Shown here: positions 12,426 through 24,396 of the stretch, piece after piece
Numbering within the stretch: position 1 is the first letter of the stretch
Layout: every line of letters begins with the position of its first letter
Assembly (NCBI GenBank): GCA_037893245.1
Contig: JBAIAA010000025.1
Span: 434,001 to 498,000, forward strand
Direction of reading: 5' to 3'
Length of the DNA: 64,000 nucleotides
DNA from: Crossaster papposus
Taxonomy: Eukaryota > Echinodermata > Asteroidea > Velatida > Solasteridae
Notes under the pieces: model-generated
Seen by the model: only the letters and a program-made list of their open reading frames with translations
Database searches by the model: none
What the model was told of the DNA's origin: nothing
Program-made: the position numbers and the translations under genes

Positions 12426-12461
12426 CTAGCGGGTGCCGCGCGAAGCGCGGCATTCCGCTAG
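12426..12461 (+). other. Helitron 3'-terminal hairpin
   Basis: CTAGCGGGTGCCGCGC pairs with GCGCGGCATTCCGCTAG across a GAA loop with one mismatch or bulge. The inner GC stem followed by a short spacer and CTAG+T is what Helitron termini look like. Confidence 0.7.
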
Positions 12462-14029
12462 TACATGTAAAGGGACGGAAAACCATGCAGATCTAATTCA
12501 ATGGCGTTTAAATCACCATGATGCGAATTTGCCTTTTTTGGAAATGCATAACTTTAAATAGCCAAACTTGAGTTTAATTCTTTACAAACAGCATTTGACA
12601 TAATTAAAAGTCTAAATTGTCAACAACTGGCCAAGTGAGGGCAGTAGAACTGCTGCGTCTTCCTTGTGTTTATATTGTCATCACGTACGTGACGTCACAT
12701 TAGAGAGACACAAATCCAGTTGAGATTTAACAATGAAGTCACCACAAGAGGGCGGGCTCACTAAATGATCGTCGGAGACAACTACATGTGTGTATACATT
12801 TTGGATCGTCTTGCTGCATGCTCTACAATAATGAGGTAATTTATCAGTTTTGACCCGAGCACTGTTTTTCTGCATTATGTCGACGATTTCATTGGGGCAA
12901 AAGCAAATCAAAGGTCGACCTGAGGCTGGTTATATAGTTTCAGAATTTATATCCTTCAAAGATTGATTCATCCATCACAAGATTTTACCGATGGAATGGA
13001 GTATAATTTTATTAATACTAGATACACTGAAATTATACTTGGTTCAGCTCTGGTGATATTTGCTATATACAGATTAATTGCATAAATTAGGCCCTGTCAA
13101 CAATATGTGGTGTCCCTCAAGACATGTACTTGGTCCTCTTTTGTAATTTGTTAATATAGAATGCCAAATTGTTTGGAACATTTTAAAAACGTTACCGGTA
13201 TGCCTTATTCTATGCCAGACAAAACTACTCCAACTGGCCAAGTTGTAGACTGACCTTTAGGTTGAGGCTTAATAAACGTTGTCTTGATTATATTGACATT
13301 AATATGTTTATGGAAACATATAAAACTGGAACTATATAAATATGGAACTTTAATGTACCTGAATGAAGTCGGTGGTATTTAATTTGGTCAATATTAGTTC
13401 CTTTATTAAATACTTGGGTGTTTTCCAGGCCACGCTTTACAACTGCACAGCTTGCAAGTGACGTGGACCGTCGTTTGATAAAACAAATGTCCACATCGTG
13501 GATGAAATAATCAATTTTGCAGCAAAGATACTGGTACTTGGATGGCTAAACAATTAAATGAGCACCCTTCGTCAATTTGAACTTAGCAGGGACGAGATCT
13601 TTAAAGTCTGACATTTACATAAAAGGTCTAAAAATTTCTTTTAAAACTCGCTCTGATTTAAAAACTTTAATAACAGTCCGAACATACATACCTGACATAT
13701 TTATGATTAGACCGGACCATTCTGTCAACTGGTTACAGTGGCATTGATTGAATTATGTAAATATTACGGGACATCGCTGACTAACGTTTTCGGTACAGCT
13801 TGATCAATCAGACGTTATTTGCGTGTAGTACGTTCCTCGATGAGTCAGATTCGTGGATGGGAAAAGAACGCCCTCTGTCGAAACAATAATGAAACTTGCA
13901 TGATGCATGCTACGTGATGCAAACAAGCCTGATAAAATAATTATTTCCCCCTTAAAAAAAGAGAGCTCAAAACAGCTTGCAAGCAGGACTGCCATCCATT
14001 CATATCCTTCCAATAGGATATGGATTATA
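12462..14029. other. Intergenic stretch without recognised gene
   Basis: AT-rich and unique-looking. Open frames at 12681-12911 and 13288-13494 (minus) and 13804-14058 (minus) carry no domain. Nothing else is supported. Confidence 0.4.
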
Positions 14030-14805
14030 ATATTGAACGGAGGGTTGTCAATTTGCATCCTTCATTCTAAAATTGAATGGATGCATGGTCATAAATTCGC
14101 ATCATTCCATTCTAAAATTTAACCGAGGGTTGTCAATTCGCATCATTCCATTCTGACGGATGATTGTATGGGGAATTGTCAATTCGCATCCTCGCATTTT
14201 AAGATTGAATGGGTGGTTGTCAATTCGCATCCTTACATTGTAATATTGAATGGATGGTTGTCAATTCGCAACCTTCTATTGTAATAATCATAACGAAGGG
14301 TTGTAAATTCACATCATTTCATTCTGATGATTGATTGGAGGCTTGTCAATTCGCAACTTTTCATTCTGATGATTAAATGAAGGGTTGTCAGTTCGTATTC
14401 TTCCATTCTAAGTTTGAGTGGATGGTCGTCAATTCGCATCCTTCCATTCTGAAATTGAACAGAGGGATGTCAAGTTGCATCCTTCCATTCTAAGATTTTG
14501 TGAATGGTTGTCAAATTGCATTATTCCATTCTAAGATTGAAGGTAGGGTTGTCAATTTGCAATTTTTCCATTCTGATGATTTAACGGGGGTTGTCAATTC
14601 GCATCCTTCCATTCTAAAATTTAACGGAGTGTTGTCAATTTGCATTCTTCCATTATAAGATTAAATGGAGGGTTGTCAATTTGTATTCTTCCATTCTAAG
14701 ATGTAATGAAGCGTTGTCATTTGCATCCTACCATTATAATATTAAATGGAGGGTTGCAATTCGCATCCTTCTATTTTCAGTTTTAATATGGGGTTGTCAA
14801 TTGTC
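14030..14805 (+). repeat. Minisatellite, about 42-bp unit, roughly 18 copies
   Basis: The phrases GGTTGTCAATTCGCATCC and TTCCATTCTAA recur about every 42 bases with many substitutions. Copies are clearly diverged from each other, so the array is old. Confidence 0.85.
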
Positions 14806-14969
14806 AATATACGGCACGATATACCCCCTCCCTTTGTTGGTAATCGTGTTCTAGGAAGTTCAGTATTTCCTTTAAGATATCTAGGGAGATTTGTTGAGGT
14901 AACAATTTTATGGAGTGATAGGGACAAGGGAGGGGATGTCACCGTCTACCATTATTAGTGTTGGGTATA
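14806..14969 (+). mobile_element. Diverged relative of the 8-bp-TSD MITE
   Basis: It starts ACGGCACGATATA and ends GTGTTGGGTATA. Internal order (C-run, TTGGTAATCGTGTTC, AGTATTTCCTTT, GGTAACAA, AGGGACAAG) parallels the MITE at 5125-5312 at much lower identity. No target-site duplication is visible. It abuts the 42-bp minisatellite. Confidence 0.6.
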
Positions 14970-15214
14970 CTACTACGCATACCACTGCGCATTAGCGAAT
15001 TCGAGAAAAGAAAATCCGAAAGCTACTTCGAGAACTGCCACCTTCCCCATCAGCATTGTGAAAGGTCCGAGCTGCGAAGCAACAAACTCTGCTATGACAT
15101 TTATCTCACCCTACCGTGATCTCATGTTCAGTTTTCCCGCATTCTGATACCTAAAATGTTTTCCGTGTGACATAGGGCCTTTTCGAATCCCTGGCTTCAT
15201 TTCGTCTTAGGCTT

Positions 15215-15474
15215 AAAGGTGGATATACACCATTGGTAGTTGCGTGAATTATCATGAATGGTGGATTTGGGGCGTTGTATTTTATAGTAAATATCGTTTA
15301 ACTGATCTGTCTGAAATTTTACAATCATGAATGCTGACATTAAAAACAATTACAGGATATCTAGCGCAATCATTTTGCTCGATGCCTACAATCATTATTT
15401 ACTTTAAGATGAGTAAAATAAAAAATCGGTAGTATTTTGTATTAAATATCTGCAAATGGCGATCCACCTTTATC
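15215..15474 (+). mobile_element. Dispersed MITE-like repeat, copy 1 (AAAGGTGGAT ends)
   Basis: It starts AAAGGTGGATATACACCATT and ends with the complement ATCCACCTTT. Parts of it recur at 50012-50250 (+) and 60905-61262 (-). This copy lacks the middle segment that the other two share. Confidence 0.65.
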
Positions 15475-15523
15475 CGCTCTATTGTTAAAAGATTGGATTC
15501 GTATCTAAGAATCGACACTTTTA

Positions 15524-16788
15524 GTCCAGGAAAAATAAGTTTTGACCTCAAACAAATTGCAACAAATTGATTTTCACCACAGTGCACTTCTATAAGGTCC
15601 CTAGAATCTCATACTAAAAATCTACAAAAATCCAAGTGGTGGAAATATGTCTAATTTGCATAAATCATTAATCCCTGCCGTGTAATATGTTTATTCCCAT
15701 ATTTGGGTATATATTTTATTTTTATTTTTTGAAAAGTTTATTTTGGTGATTCTACTTACATATCCTTACTTCAATAACATTTGCTAAAGCATATAAGTGA
15801 CTGAATAATTATGAGAACATAGTAATTATCCAAAATAACAACTTCGTGACCCTATAAATGTGCGCACATTACAATGTCTCCAGATATCATCAAGTAGTCA
15901 CTATTGGTGAGCTTCAAATTCACCAAGTTGCTTACTGGCACAGTTATCATATTAAAACCTTATAAAAAATCATATGAACAATAATAACATTGTGATATTT
16001 AGCCCAGCAAACAAAAACTGGAGAAAAATGGTGTGTCTATAAATTGGGCTAAAAAGTAGTTAAAGGGTTGCCTAACATGGAAGACTTGAAAAAGTTCAAG
16101 GAAATACCCAAAATACATTTTAACGTAGATAGGATTATTGTTAGCAACAACAATCTTTAATTTGGGGGGTTTCCTTGAACTTGTTCAAGTCTCTCACCTT
16201 AGGCAACCCTTCACCTAGTTGTTAGCCCAATTTAGGGACACGTAATTTTTTAGCCCAATTTAGGGACACGTCATTTTTTCCCAGTTTTTGTTTGCTGGGC
16301 TAAATGTCACAATTTTATCATTGTTCATATGATTTTCCACAAGGTTTTAATAGGATAACTGTGCCAGTAAGCAACTTGGTGAATTTGAAGCTCACCAATA
16401 GTGACTACTTGATGATATCTGGAGACATTGTAATGTGCGCACATTTGTAGGGTCACGAAGTTGTCATTTTGGATAATTACTATGTTCTCATAATTATTCA
16501 GTCACTTATGCTTTAGCAAATGTTATTGAAGTAAGGATATGTAAGTAGAATCACCAAAATAAACTTTTTACAAAAATAAAAATAAAATATATACCCAAAT
16601 ATGGAAATAAACATATTATACGGCAGGGATTAACGATTTATGCAAATTAGACATATTTCCACCACTTGGATTTTTGTAGATTTTTAGTATGAGATTCTAG
16701 GGACCTTATAGAAGTGCACTGTGGTGAAAAACAATTTGTTGCAATTTGTTTGAGGTCAACAAAACAAAATTATGTATTTTGCCTGGAC
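15524..16788. mobile_element. 1265-bp foldback MITE, second complete copy, TA-flanked
   Basis: Same family and ends as 9615-10849 (GTCCAGG...CCTGGAC) with TA at 15522-15523 and 16789-16790. It differs by scattered substitutions and a short duplication of the TTTAGGGACACGT block near 16230-16270. Confidence 0.88.
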
Positions 16789-17579
16789 TATTGGACAAAA
16801 GTGCACAATTATATTTATAACGGTTTACTGGGTTGTACGGGTGTAGCGATACACATTCTTTATTTAGATTTTACACAGGTAAAGTTAGGAATTCGCAGTT
16901 TTCATCTCAACACTAACCCAGAGCTTGATTACGTAAGATCGTCGAGAAACCCTGCATGTAAATTATGCGTCTAATGCATGGCCACGATACCAGAATGCAT
17001 GTCTTTTCATGTCCACTCAACTGGATGACAGTTGACGTAATAGTTTAAGTAGTGTTCCTTCGTTTTGAACGTACGTACGACCGTACACCGTAAAGACCTC
17101 GCCATCGCCCAATGAGAAGCTCTGCACAACAGGCTCCGCCCAATTCAGACCGTTGTATTGATTGAAAATCATAAATATTCATGTTATACATAAGAGCTTT
17201 TTCAAGAAAGGCAGTGCACACAGAAAATCCCGTATTGTACATGTACCTGTAAAGTAGGTACATGTACAAAGTTGATATCTAAGCGCAAAGCTGCATCAAT
17301 ATGCACCTATTCCATGTACCACACGTTGCTATTCCCCATAGCATGCACTGTGCGGTACGAACAATAAAAAGAATGCCACCTGTTAATAGGAATTGAGCCC
17401 GTAAAAGAATGTCATTTGAAAGTAGGTTGTGTTGCGTAGTTGAAAGTAGACCCTGTTTCTATTGCAAGATAGAATAATATACAAACAGTTTTCGCTATTA
17501 AATATAATAAAAAAAAAAATGCTATGTTCAACAGAAATTTAAATGTGTTAACATTTTAACAAATTCGAAGAAGTTAGAA

Positions 17580-18076
17580 ATGTTTCCTGATTTAGTCGTT
17601 GACATTCACCTCAATCCAAGAAACCTCTTTGATGATCTGGTGAGGGACCCGCCAGGGTTGTTTCGTCTCACAGGAGAAACACCAGAGTCGATGCTGATGA
17701 TCACCCGTGATCTGCAGTCTTTTATCACTAACCAGGGACCCGGAAGGAGACATCTCCATCGCCCAATTAATATAAAATTTTGATATGGCTTCGACAGCAC
17801 CCAACTTATGATGTACTCGCTGCATTATTTAATATGAATGAGGCTGCTGTCACGAGAGACATTTATTCTGTCATAACTTTACTTTGGTATTATTTCCAAT
17901 CAAACATTTCTTGGCCAAGTAGTGAGAAATGGATCGCCATTAGAGGGAAGTGGGATGTATTTCCTACTGCAGTGGGGGCCATCGATGGCACCCTACATGA
18001 AATACAAAGACCACAGTCAGAGAACCAAGAGGACTTTTACAGCGGATATTCTCGATATCACTGTATGAGCACACAT
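17580..18076 (+). pseudogene. Harbinger transposase relic, exon 1
   Basis: Two overlapping frames (17580-17783 and 17780 onward) continue one Harbinger-like transposase, so at least one frameshift lies near 17775. VGAIDGTLHEI contains the first catalytic Asp of the DDE core, followed by the motif YSGYSRYHCMSTH. A donor GTAAGA follows at 18077, in phase 0 with the acceptor TTCACAG before 18716. Confidence 0.75.
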
Positions 18077-18715
18077 GTAAGAGTTTTGCAATTGCCATTT
18101 GTTTCACTCAAGTTTACGTTCAACTCTTTTCTTACCGAGCACTATATATCACTGTTGTCTAGGTTACCACACTCCGGTTACTATTATTACCACAGCAATG
18201 TTTTTAAGTTTTATTGTAAAACGCCTTCGCGTGACAGTGCAATGGAAATGAAATTTGTGTATTCTTAACAAGGGGTGTCATAAATTATTAAGTGCTCTTA
18301 GGGCCATGAAATGAACTTTACAATAGAAGATCACTAGTCCAGTTATATTTGCCTCAGTTTGTATCTCCCACCATGCAAAGCCTCAAGTTTTATTTATTTG
18401 GTTATACTCTGTATATATCTCTATAACATAATTCCGTGTAAGGTCTCAAACTGAAGATATTTTTTTTTTGAAAAGAAATAAAAAGAGAAAGGTTTTCAGT
18501 AAGAAGGATATTACCTGATCCCTCATCATCGTCTCATATCTCCTATCTATCATCTCTCATCTTCCCCATCGTCATATTTTACGATCAACTCTAATTATTT
18601 CCCCCTCACCGTCTTCCATTTTCACTAACGTGAAATTACACCACAATCTTTAATTACACCACAATCATCCCTTGAAAAACATCATAATAAAATCATAGAT
18701 TTATTTTCTTCACAG

Positions 18716-19113
18716 ATAATCATCGACAACATCCGCTATGTTCAGAGTGGCTTTCTTGGACATCAGAACGATGTTGGCCAGGACCACCATACATTGGCCC
18801 TGACCTGGATTTGAACTTTCCGGATGACAGTTGTCTTCTTGGGGATAACTGCTACGCCAACAGGTATCCAGTAATGACAAGATACAGACGGGATCAGATC
18901 CGAAATGTGGCAGATGCTGATGAACGTATGGCCATGGGTGTGTTTAATGAGGAACATTCGAGATGTAGAATTGAGCACGTTATAGGATTCTTCAAGACAT
19001 ACCGAGCAGTGAAGGGTGTGTACCGACATCCAAGATGGCTGATGCCCATTGTCGCGGAACTCTGCGCCTGCCTAGCCCAGCGACATTTGAGATTAACAGA
19101 CAATATTCATTGA
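18716..19113 (+). pseudogene. Harbinger transposase relic, exon 2
   Basis: Continues exon 1 in phase 0 (GFLGHQNDVG), then shifts frame near 18785. The second frame gives LLGDNCYANRYP (second catalytic Asp) and FNEEHSRCRIEHVIGFFK (catalytic Glu) and ends at 19111-19113. The family (DDE_Tnp_4) is clear; the gene is not translatable as it stands. Confidence 0.78.
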
Positions 19114-19740
19114 TTTAAATTAAAGGCATACCGTTGGTTGTTTAAAGGTTAAATATAGACTTAGTAAAGCTGACAGTGCAGTGTTTTTACTTTGTGTGAT
19201 TCAATATATACATGATAAAACAAACCCGTAAAAATGTAGGCTTAATCCTTCATCTAAGTCAGGAGAAAATATTAAAAATCCGTGCAAACTTTCAGCGTGT
19301 AAACACTGACATTGTCCTTAATTTCGATTGTTACAATCAAAATTGCTTAAAATGCTATTTTCTCGACTTTGAGAGCATTTCAGACAGAAATATTTTCATG
19401 TTGCGATTTTCATTCTCCAATTCGTGTTTCAAGTTTGGGGACATTGAAACTAAATATGGTCACCTTTTGTTAATGTTCACACCGGCACTTTCTAGAAGTT
19501 TCACATATACTTTCATCTTAAAAGAAAGATCCTGCCAGGATTGAAACATCAGGCCCTAACTTTAAGCAAACAAAAACAACTTTGTAAGAGAAAGGTAATT
19601 TTTCGTCGTTACGAGTACTTTATAAATGTGTGTATTTACCAGGGAGTTGGACGGGGCCCTGGTCAAACATAGCAAGGGTTTGGTTGTCCGGTCAGTTGTC
19701 CGGCAATGTAACCAAAGGTACAGCAGTGTGGTCTATGATC

Positions 19741-20650
19741 AAACCAAATCTCATTTGAATGTGAACAGCAGACCTGAATAGCATTACGAACGAACGAAAT
19801 CTCATTTAAATGTGAACAGCACACCTCACTAGCATTACGAACGAACTAAATCTCATTTGAATGTGAACAGCAGACCTGAATAGCATTACGACCGAACGAA
19901 ATCTCATTTGAATGTGAACAGCACACCTCAATAGCATTACGAACGAACGAAATCTCAATTGACTGTGAACAGCAGACCTGAACAGCATTACGACCAAACG
20001 AAATCTCATTTGACTGACGGTGAACAGCAGACCTGAACAGCATTACGACCAAACGAAATCTCATTTAAATGTGAACAGCACACCTGTATAGCATTACGAC
20101 CAAACGAAATCTCATTTGAATGTGAACAGCACGCCTGAACAGCATTACGACCGAACGAAATCTCATTTCAATGTGAACAGCAGACCTGAACAGCATTACG
20201 ACCGAACGAAATCTCATTTAAATGTGAACAGCAGACCTGAACAGCATTACGACCGAACGAAATCTCATTTGAATGTGAACAGCAGACCTGAACAGCATTA
20301 CGACCGAACGAAATCTCATTTGAATGTGAACAGCAGACCTGAACAGCATTACGACCAAACGAAATCTCATTTGACTGACGGTGAACAGCAGACCTGAACA
20401 GCATTACGACCAAACGAAATCTCATTTAAATGTGAACAGCACACCTGTATAGCCTTACGACCCAACGAAATCTCATTTAAATGTGAACAGCACGCCTGAA
20501 CAGCATTACGACCGAACGAAATCTCATTTGAATGTGAACAGCAGACCTGAATAGCATTACGACCGAACGAAATCTCATTTGAATGTGAACAGCAGACCTC
20601 AATAGCATTACGAACGAACGAAATCTCATTTGAATGTGAACAGCAGACCT
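19741..20650 (+). repeat. Minisatellite, 51-bp unit, about 18 copies
   Basis: The unit reads approximately ATCTCATTTGAATGTGAACA, then GCAGACCTGAATAGCATTAC, then GACCGAACGAA. Two copies carry a small insertion (GACTGACGG). As 51 is a multiple of three, frames stay open through several units on both strands; this is a by-product of the period. Confidence 0.92.
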
Positions 20651-20689
20651 GTTGCAAGGAGAGATGCACCCGGCTCCACCACGGCAAGA

Positions 20690-21072
20690 CATTTGAAGCA
20701 CGATATGTGGCAGAGAAAACCCCCCCTTCTTTGTGTTGACAATTGTGTTCCCGGCATATGAAGCACGATATGTGGCAGAGAAACCCCCCCCCCCCCTCTT
20801 TTGTGTTGACCATTGTGTTCCCGGAATCTCAGAAATTCCTTTTAGGTTTCAAGGGGGGATGGGTTAGGTTACAATAGTGTTGAGTGCGTATAAAGTATAG
20901 GGATAAGAGGGGGGTACCCCTCTGCCACATATCGTGCTGGGTATAGTTCCCGGAAGCTCAGGAGTTCCTTTTAGGTTTCAAGGGGGATGGGTTAGGTTAC
21001 AATAGTGTTGAGTGTGTATAAAGTATAGGGATAAGAGGGGGTACCCCTCTGCCACCTATCGTGCTGGGTAAA
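20690..21072 (+). mobile_element. 8-bp-TSD MITE, outer copy interrupted by a second copy
   Basis: Flanked by CGGCAAGA at 20682-20689 and 21073-21080. The left half (20690-20754) and right half (20946-21072) of the outer copy are separated by a complete inner copy. Confidence 0.88.
20755..20945 (+). mobile_element. 8-bp-TSD MITE, inner copy inserted in its own kind
   Basis: Flanked by GTTCCCGG at 20747-20754 and 20946-20953, a duplication of the outer copy's own sequence. Very similar to 5125-5312. Confidence 0.88.
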
Positions 21073-22867
21073 CGGCAAGATGATGAACGACAAACAGGAA
21101 TAGGCTGTCCATTTCATGTAAGATTTAAGTTTGCTTATTATAATTAGCCTATTGGGCTATATAGTTTTTATTTATTTTAAAGATGTCACAAGATACTCTT
21201 CTGCTATGTTATTTTAAACCCTCGTGTTTTTAATAAATTCATTACGATGAATTTAAAATAAATACTCTGAGAATTGTTTTATTTCGGATGTCATTACCAG
21301 TGTAGGCCTATGTATTTACATTAAAGTTCGACAACACCTTGATGGAAAAGCTGAGTAATGCGATAAGTAATGTGCTTGTTTGGGACATGGACATTTTTCT
21401 TAATTTAACATTTTAAAATTTAAATACGTAACAAATACCAGGATTGAAACATTCTAGAACATTTTAGGTATTCAAAATGATGCTGTACATAAATAACGGG
21501 GTCCCCTGCAATTAATATAATTTCAATGCATCTACACAATAAGGCATTTTTACTATTTGGTTCATAAAAGATGGTTGTTATTTAAATTATTATTTATTAG
21601 GTGAAACTTTATTTATATATTATTCTACCATGCAAATAAAAACAGAGTCGTGTCAAGAGCCACGCAACATAACCTACATTCAAATGACATTATTTTACGT
21701 GCCTATTTCCTATTAACATGTGGCTTTTGTTTTGTTTTTGTTCGTACCGCACGGTGCTATGGGGACCAATAGTCCGCATAGCAACGTGCGGTACAGGGGA
21801 ACTACATAGCTACACGCTTATACTGTACATTATGTACATGTACGGCCCGTATGCATGAAAGCGGAATAGCGGCAGAATAGATTATACCAGGTATAAATGA
21901 ATGGTTTTACCACTGTTGGTATGCATGAACGGGGTATAAGTTAAACTGTGGCCTAACTTTTAACCTCGAATAGGGAGTCGTATGCACAAAGGTGGAATAG
22001 CTTATTATGTGGTGTAAATACGGCAGATTTCCTGGTGTAACTTACACCAACCAGGGGGTATGTTTAAGGAGTGGATTAAGACAATTTGGAGTTCGACTCC
22101 AGTGGATGTCTCATAACTTTGCCTTCTGTTTGGAGGATACTGGCGTAAAATGATATTCCAATTACTCTGCAATGCCTTTGTTTTCGTCAATTATACTGGA
22201 GTTCTTTGTCAAAGAGGGATAGTGCCCTGCATTAAAGTGATATGTTTGTTAAGTTGTTCTATTTTGTTCGTACTTTTTAGCATCCGAAATATATAGGATC
22301 ATCCAAAATATGGTCTTGTAGGTTTCTGATAGCATGTATAGTATATTCATTATTTGTTAGATACCTTTATATTTTTTATCTTGTAATACGTTTTGGTTTA
22401 CAATAAATTGAAATTGATTTGATAATCTTTAGAATGTGAAATAATTAATTGGTTACCGTGCCTGATTTGCAAGAATCTCCAGTATGTTGTAGCTTCAGTG
22501 ATGCAGACGTAGAAACAAACGTAGACACAAACATGTGTGCACAAATGAAAACTTTATTTCACAAACAGACTACAACCACAGCAGTATAGATGAGAATAGT
22601 ATCCGATGTCAATGTCGTGTCCCATTCTTCGTGATAGACATGTACAGGATGTCCAAGAATGTATTACCCACCCTAACAACAAAACGTAATAATAGAGTTA
22701 CTGTAGCTTTCGTACTACAGGTGGATAACTTTCATTGAAATCCTGTAGATGTGTCACCCAGTTGGATAGATACATTTTTATGTCATACTGGTCTGTACAA
22801 AAAAAGCCTTTGGCAGTACTATACCTCAATGCCTGTACAAACATTCAATCATACTTAACATATTCAG

Positions 22868-23929
22868 TTAATCTGCGAAATGATCGGCAATCAGCCTTGC
22901 CCTGACTCGTACCCCCTGCCTATTGTCCTCGACATGTTCATTTTGCTCCACCGCATCGTCCTCAACGTCATCATCATCATCATCATCATCAAGAGCTGGG
23001 TCGTTCCGTAGGAATCCTATGTTGTACAAAACAGCAGTAGCAATAATGACAGCAAATGTTGTTTGCAGTTTTAAACGGAGAACATACTGCAAGCAAGGAA
23101 ACCTCCGTTTCCAAACACCGAACAACCTTTCAACCAATGACCTTGTGCGACGCTGCGCTCCGTTGTAGTTAATTTCAGCTTGATTCACTAGATTGCGAAG
23201 TGGAGTCAGCAAATATGGCAAGCATGCGTAACCTCCATCACCCAACAAGTGCCCTGATATTTCATGATTCTCAAACTCGGTTTTGATTCGAGAAGCATCA
23301 AATATCCGGGAGTCATGCGCACTCCCGTGCCAGCGAGCTACGATGTTCGTGATGAGAGGGGTTGCATCGCAAATGACCTGAGTATTTATAGAGAAGAATC
23401 CCTTTCGGTTCACGAAACGAGCTGGTCCATCACCTCCGGGATTACTGATGCGAATATGGGTGCAATCAATCAGGCCTATCGTGTTGGGGACTCCATGCAT
23501 GCGAAAGAATGCCTCATGGGTATCACGAATGGAACGACGAGTTATTGGCATTTTTATGAATAATGCTCTTCGGCGAGCCAAAGCGATGCTCACGCTTTTA
23601 ACAACTCTGCTAACTGATGACTGATGGTTGTGGATATGATCACCCACAGTCATCTGAAATGCACCCGTGGCATAAAACCTAAGAGCAACTAAAACTTGTA
23701 AGTAGGAAGGTAAAGCGCAACTGCGCTGTGTTCCACGTTGGATATCGTCTGCCACTAAATCAATAATATATCTAGCGTTCTCTTTAATAAAACGAAACCT
23801 CCTTTGAAATTCATCTTCATTGTAAAACTCAAACGGGTTCTGGCGATCTCTAAAAAATCTTTCTCGTCTCAGCTGCCTCCTGGCACGAATGTCATACAAA
23901 TTACGAAAAATATCCAAAAAATCTTCCAT
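22868..23929 (-). CDS. PIF/Harbinger DDE transposase, intact (HARBI1-like)
   Basis: 353 residues, ATG at 23929, one open frame, close to the usual length of this family. It cuts and moves the surrounding element in the nucleus. The DDE nuclease core is visible: Asp155 in GLIDCTHI, Asp231 in LGDGGYAC, Glu267 in SLVERLFGVWKRRF. A helix-turn-helix-like segment lies at about 90-125. The C-terminus has an Asp run (314-321) from a simple GAT repeat. It lies downstream of, and in the same direction as, the Myb-like gene at 24033-25213. Related host genes (HARBI1) are domesticated; here the terminal repeats and the partner gene mark it as a transposon gene. Confidence 0.92.
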   Translation of the reverse strand: MEDFLDIFRNLYDIRARRQLRRERFFRDRQNPFEFYNEDEFQRRFRFIKENARYIIDLVADDIQRGTQRSCALPSYLQVLVALRFYATGAFQMTVGDHIHNHQSSVSRVVKSVSIALARRRALFIKMPITRRSIRDTHEAFFRMHGVPNTIGLIDCTHIRISNPGGDGPARFVNRKGFFSINTQVICDATPLITNIVARWHGSAHDSRIFDASRIKTEFENHEISGHLLGDGGYACLPYLLTPLRNLVNQAEINYNGAQRRTRSLVERLFGVWKRRFPCLQYVLRLKLQTTFAVIIATAVLYNIGFLRNDPALDDDDDDDDVEDDAVEQNEHVEDNRQGVRVRARLIADHFAD

Positions 23930-24032
23930 ACTTTTGGAACATCACTCCATCTCAGTTTTAATACCAATTTTTTTTTAACATTAACGTGGCAGACCGCACA
24001 TATGGCTTCTGCTATAGTATGGGAGGTATTGT

Positions 24033-24396
24033 CTAAAGTGGCTGCAAAGAATAACCTGGATACTCCAAGTTAGAAACCGGTTGTTCTTTCTTTGCAATCT
24101 CCAACTTAAATAACGCTGTATTTCGCTTGATTTCAAGAATTTTCATTTTAACCCCATGTTGTTCCCGAATATTGGCCATCTTTAGCTCGTGCTGTTCTTT
24201 TGCATACTGCATAAGCTGGTCTTCCGAGGAAGGAAGCGAGGTGGTTTTCTGCTTCTTTGCTTTCGGCTCTTGGATGGTGGGTGTTGACCTAGCTGACGTA
24301 GAAGGTATCGAGGCTGGCTGCGAATGCATTTTTTGCGAGGCAGGCGGAGAAGTGATGGATATCATTTGTAGGTCGTCATCATCATCAATGTCGACA
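24033..24396 (-). CDS. Harbinger Myb-like accessory protein, exon 2 of 2
   Basis: Begins after acceptor CTTTTCAG and joins exon 1 in phase (TG+T = Cys). It encodes an acidic start, a Ser/Pro-rich linker with the basic patch KAKKQK, and a C-terminal coiled coil around AKEQHELKMANIREQHG, a pattern common in this accessory-protein family. Stop at 24033-24035. Confidence 0.83.

Larger units (their letters stand above)
9018..12461 (+). mobile_element. Probable non-autonomous Helitron
   Basis: The 3' end has the Helitron signature: a GC-rich hairpin (TGCCGCGC, loop GAA, GCGCGGCA; about 12434-12452), then a short spacer and CTAG at 12458-12461 followed by T. The proposed 5' end is TCTATACTATTAATCC at 9018, preceded by A, as expected for insertion between A and T. 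No Rep/helicase gene is present inside. The interior contains a GC-rich island, a tRNA-like patch, the foldback MITE at 9615-10849, and a 34-bp direct repeat (about 11306 and 12178). The 3' end is firmer than the 5' end. Confidence 0.6.
17316..21795. mobile_element. Decayed PIF/Harbinger element with minisatellite
   Basis: Inverted arms of about 130 bp (17316-17440 and 21661-21795) bound a broken Harbinger transposase on the + strand and a 51-bp minisatellite with a MITE pair inside. The outer part of each arm is itself partly self-complementary (GTGCGGTACG against CGTACCGCAC). No clear target duplication is seen. Confidence 0.65.

Noticed and set aside
20116-20397. Repeat protein encoded by the 51-bp array
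   Set aside because: Open frames follow from a period divisible by three; both strands are open.
14030-20650. Arrays considered as CRISPR-like
   Set aside because: Units are contiguous or diverged tandem repeats without unique spacers, in a eukaryotic context.
22868-23929. Domesticated host HARBI1 gene
   Set aside because: Terminal inverted repeats and the Myb-like partner gene surround it, so it belongs to a transposon.
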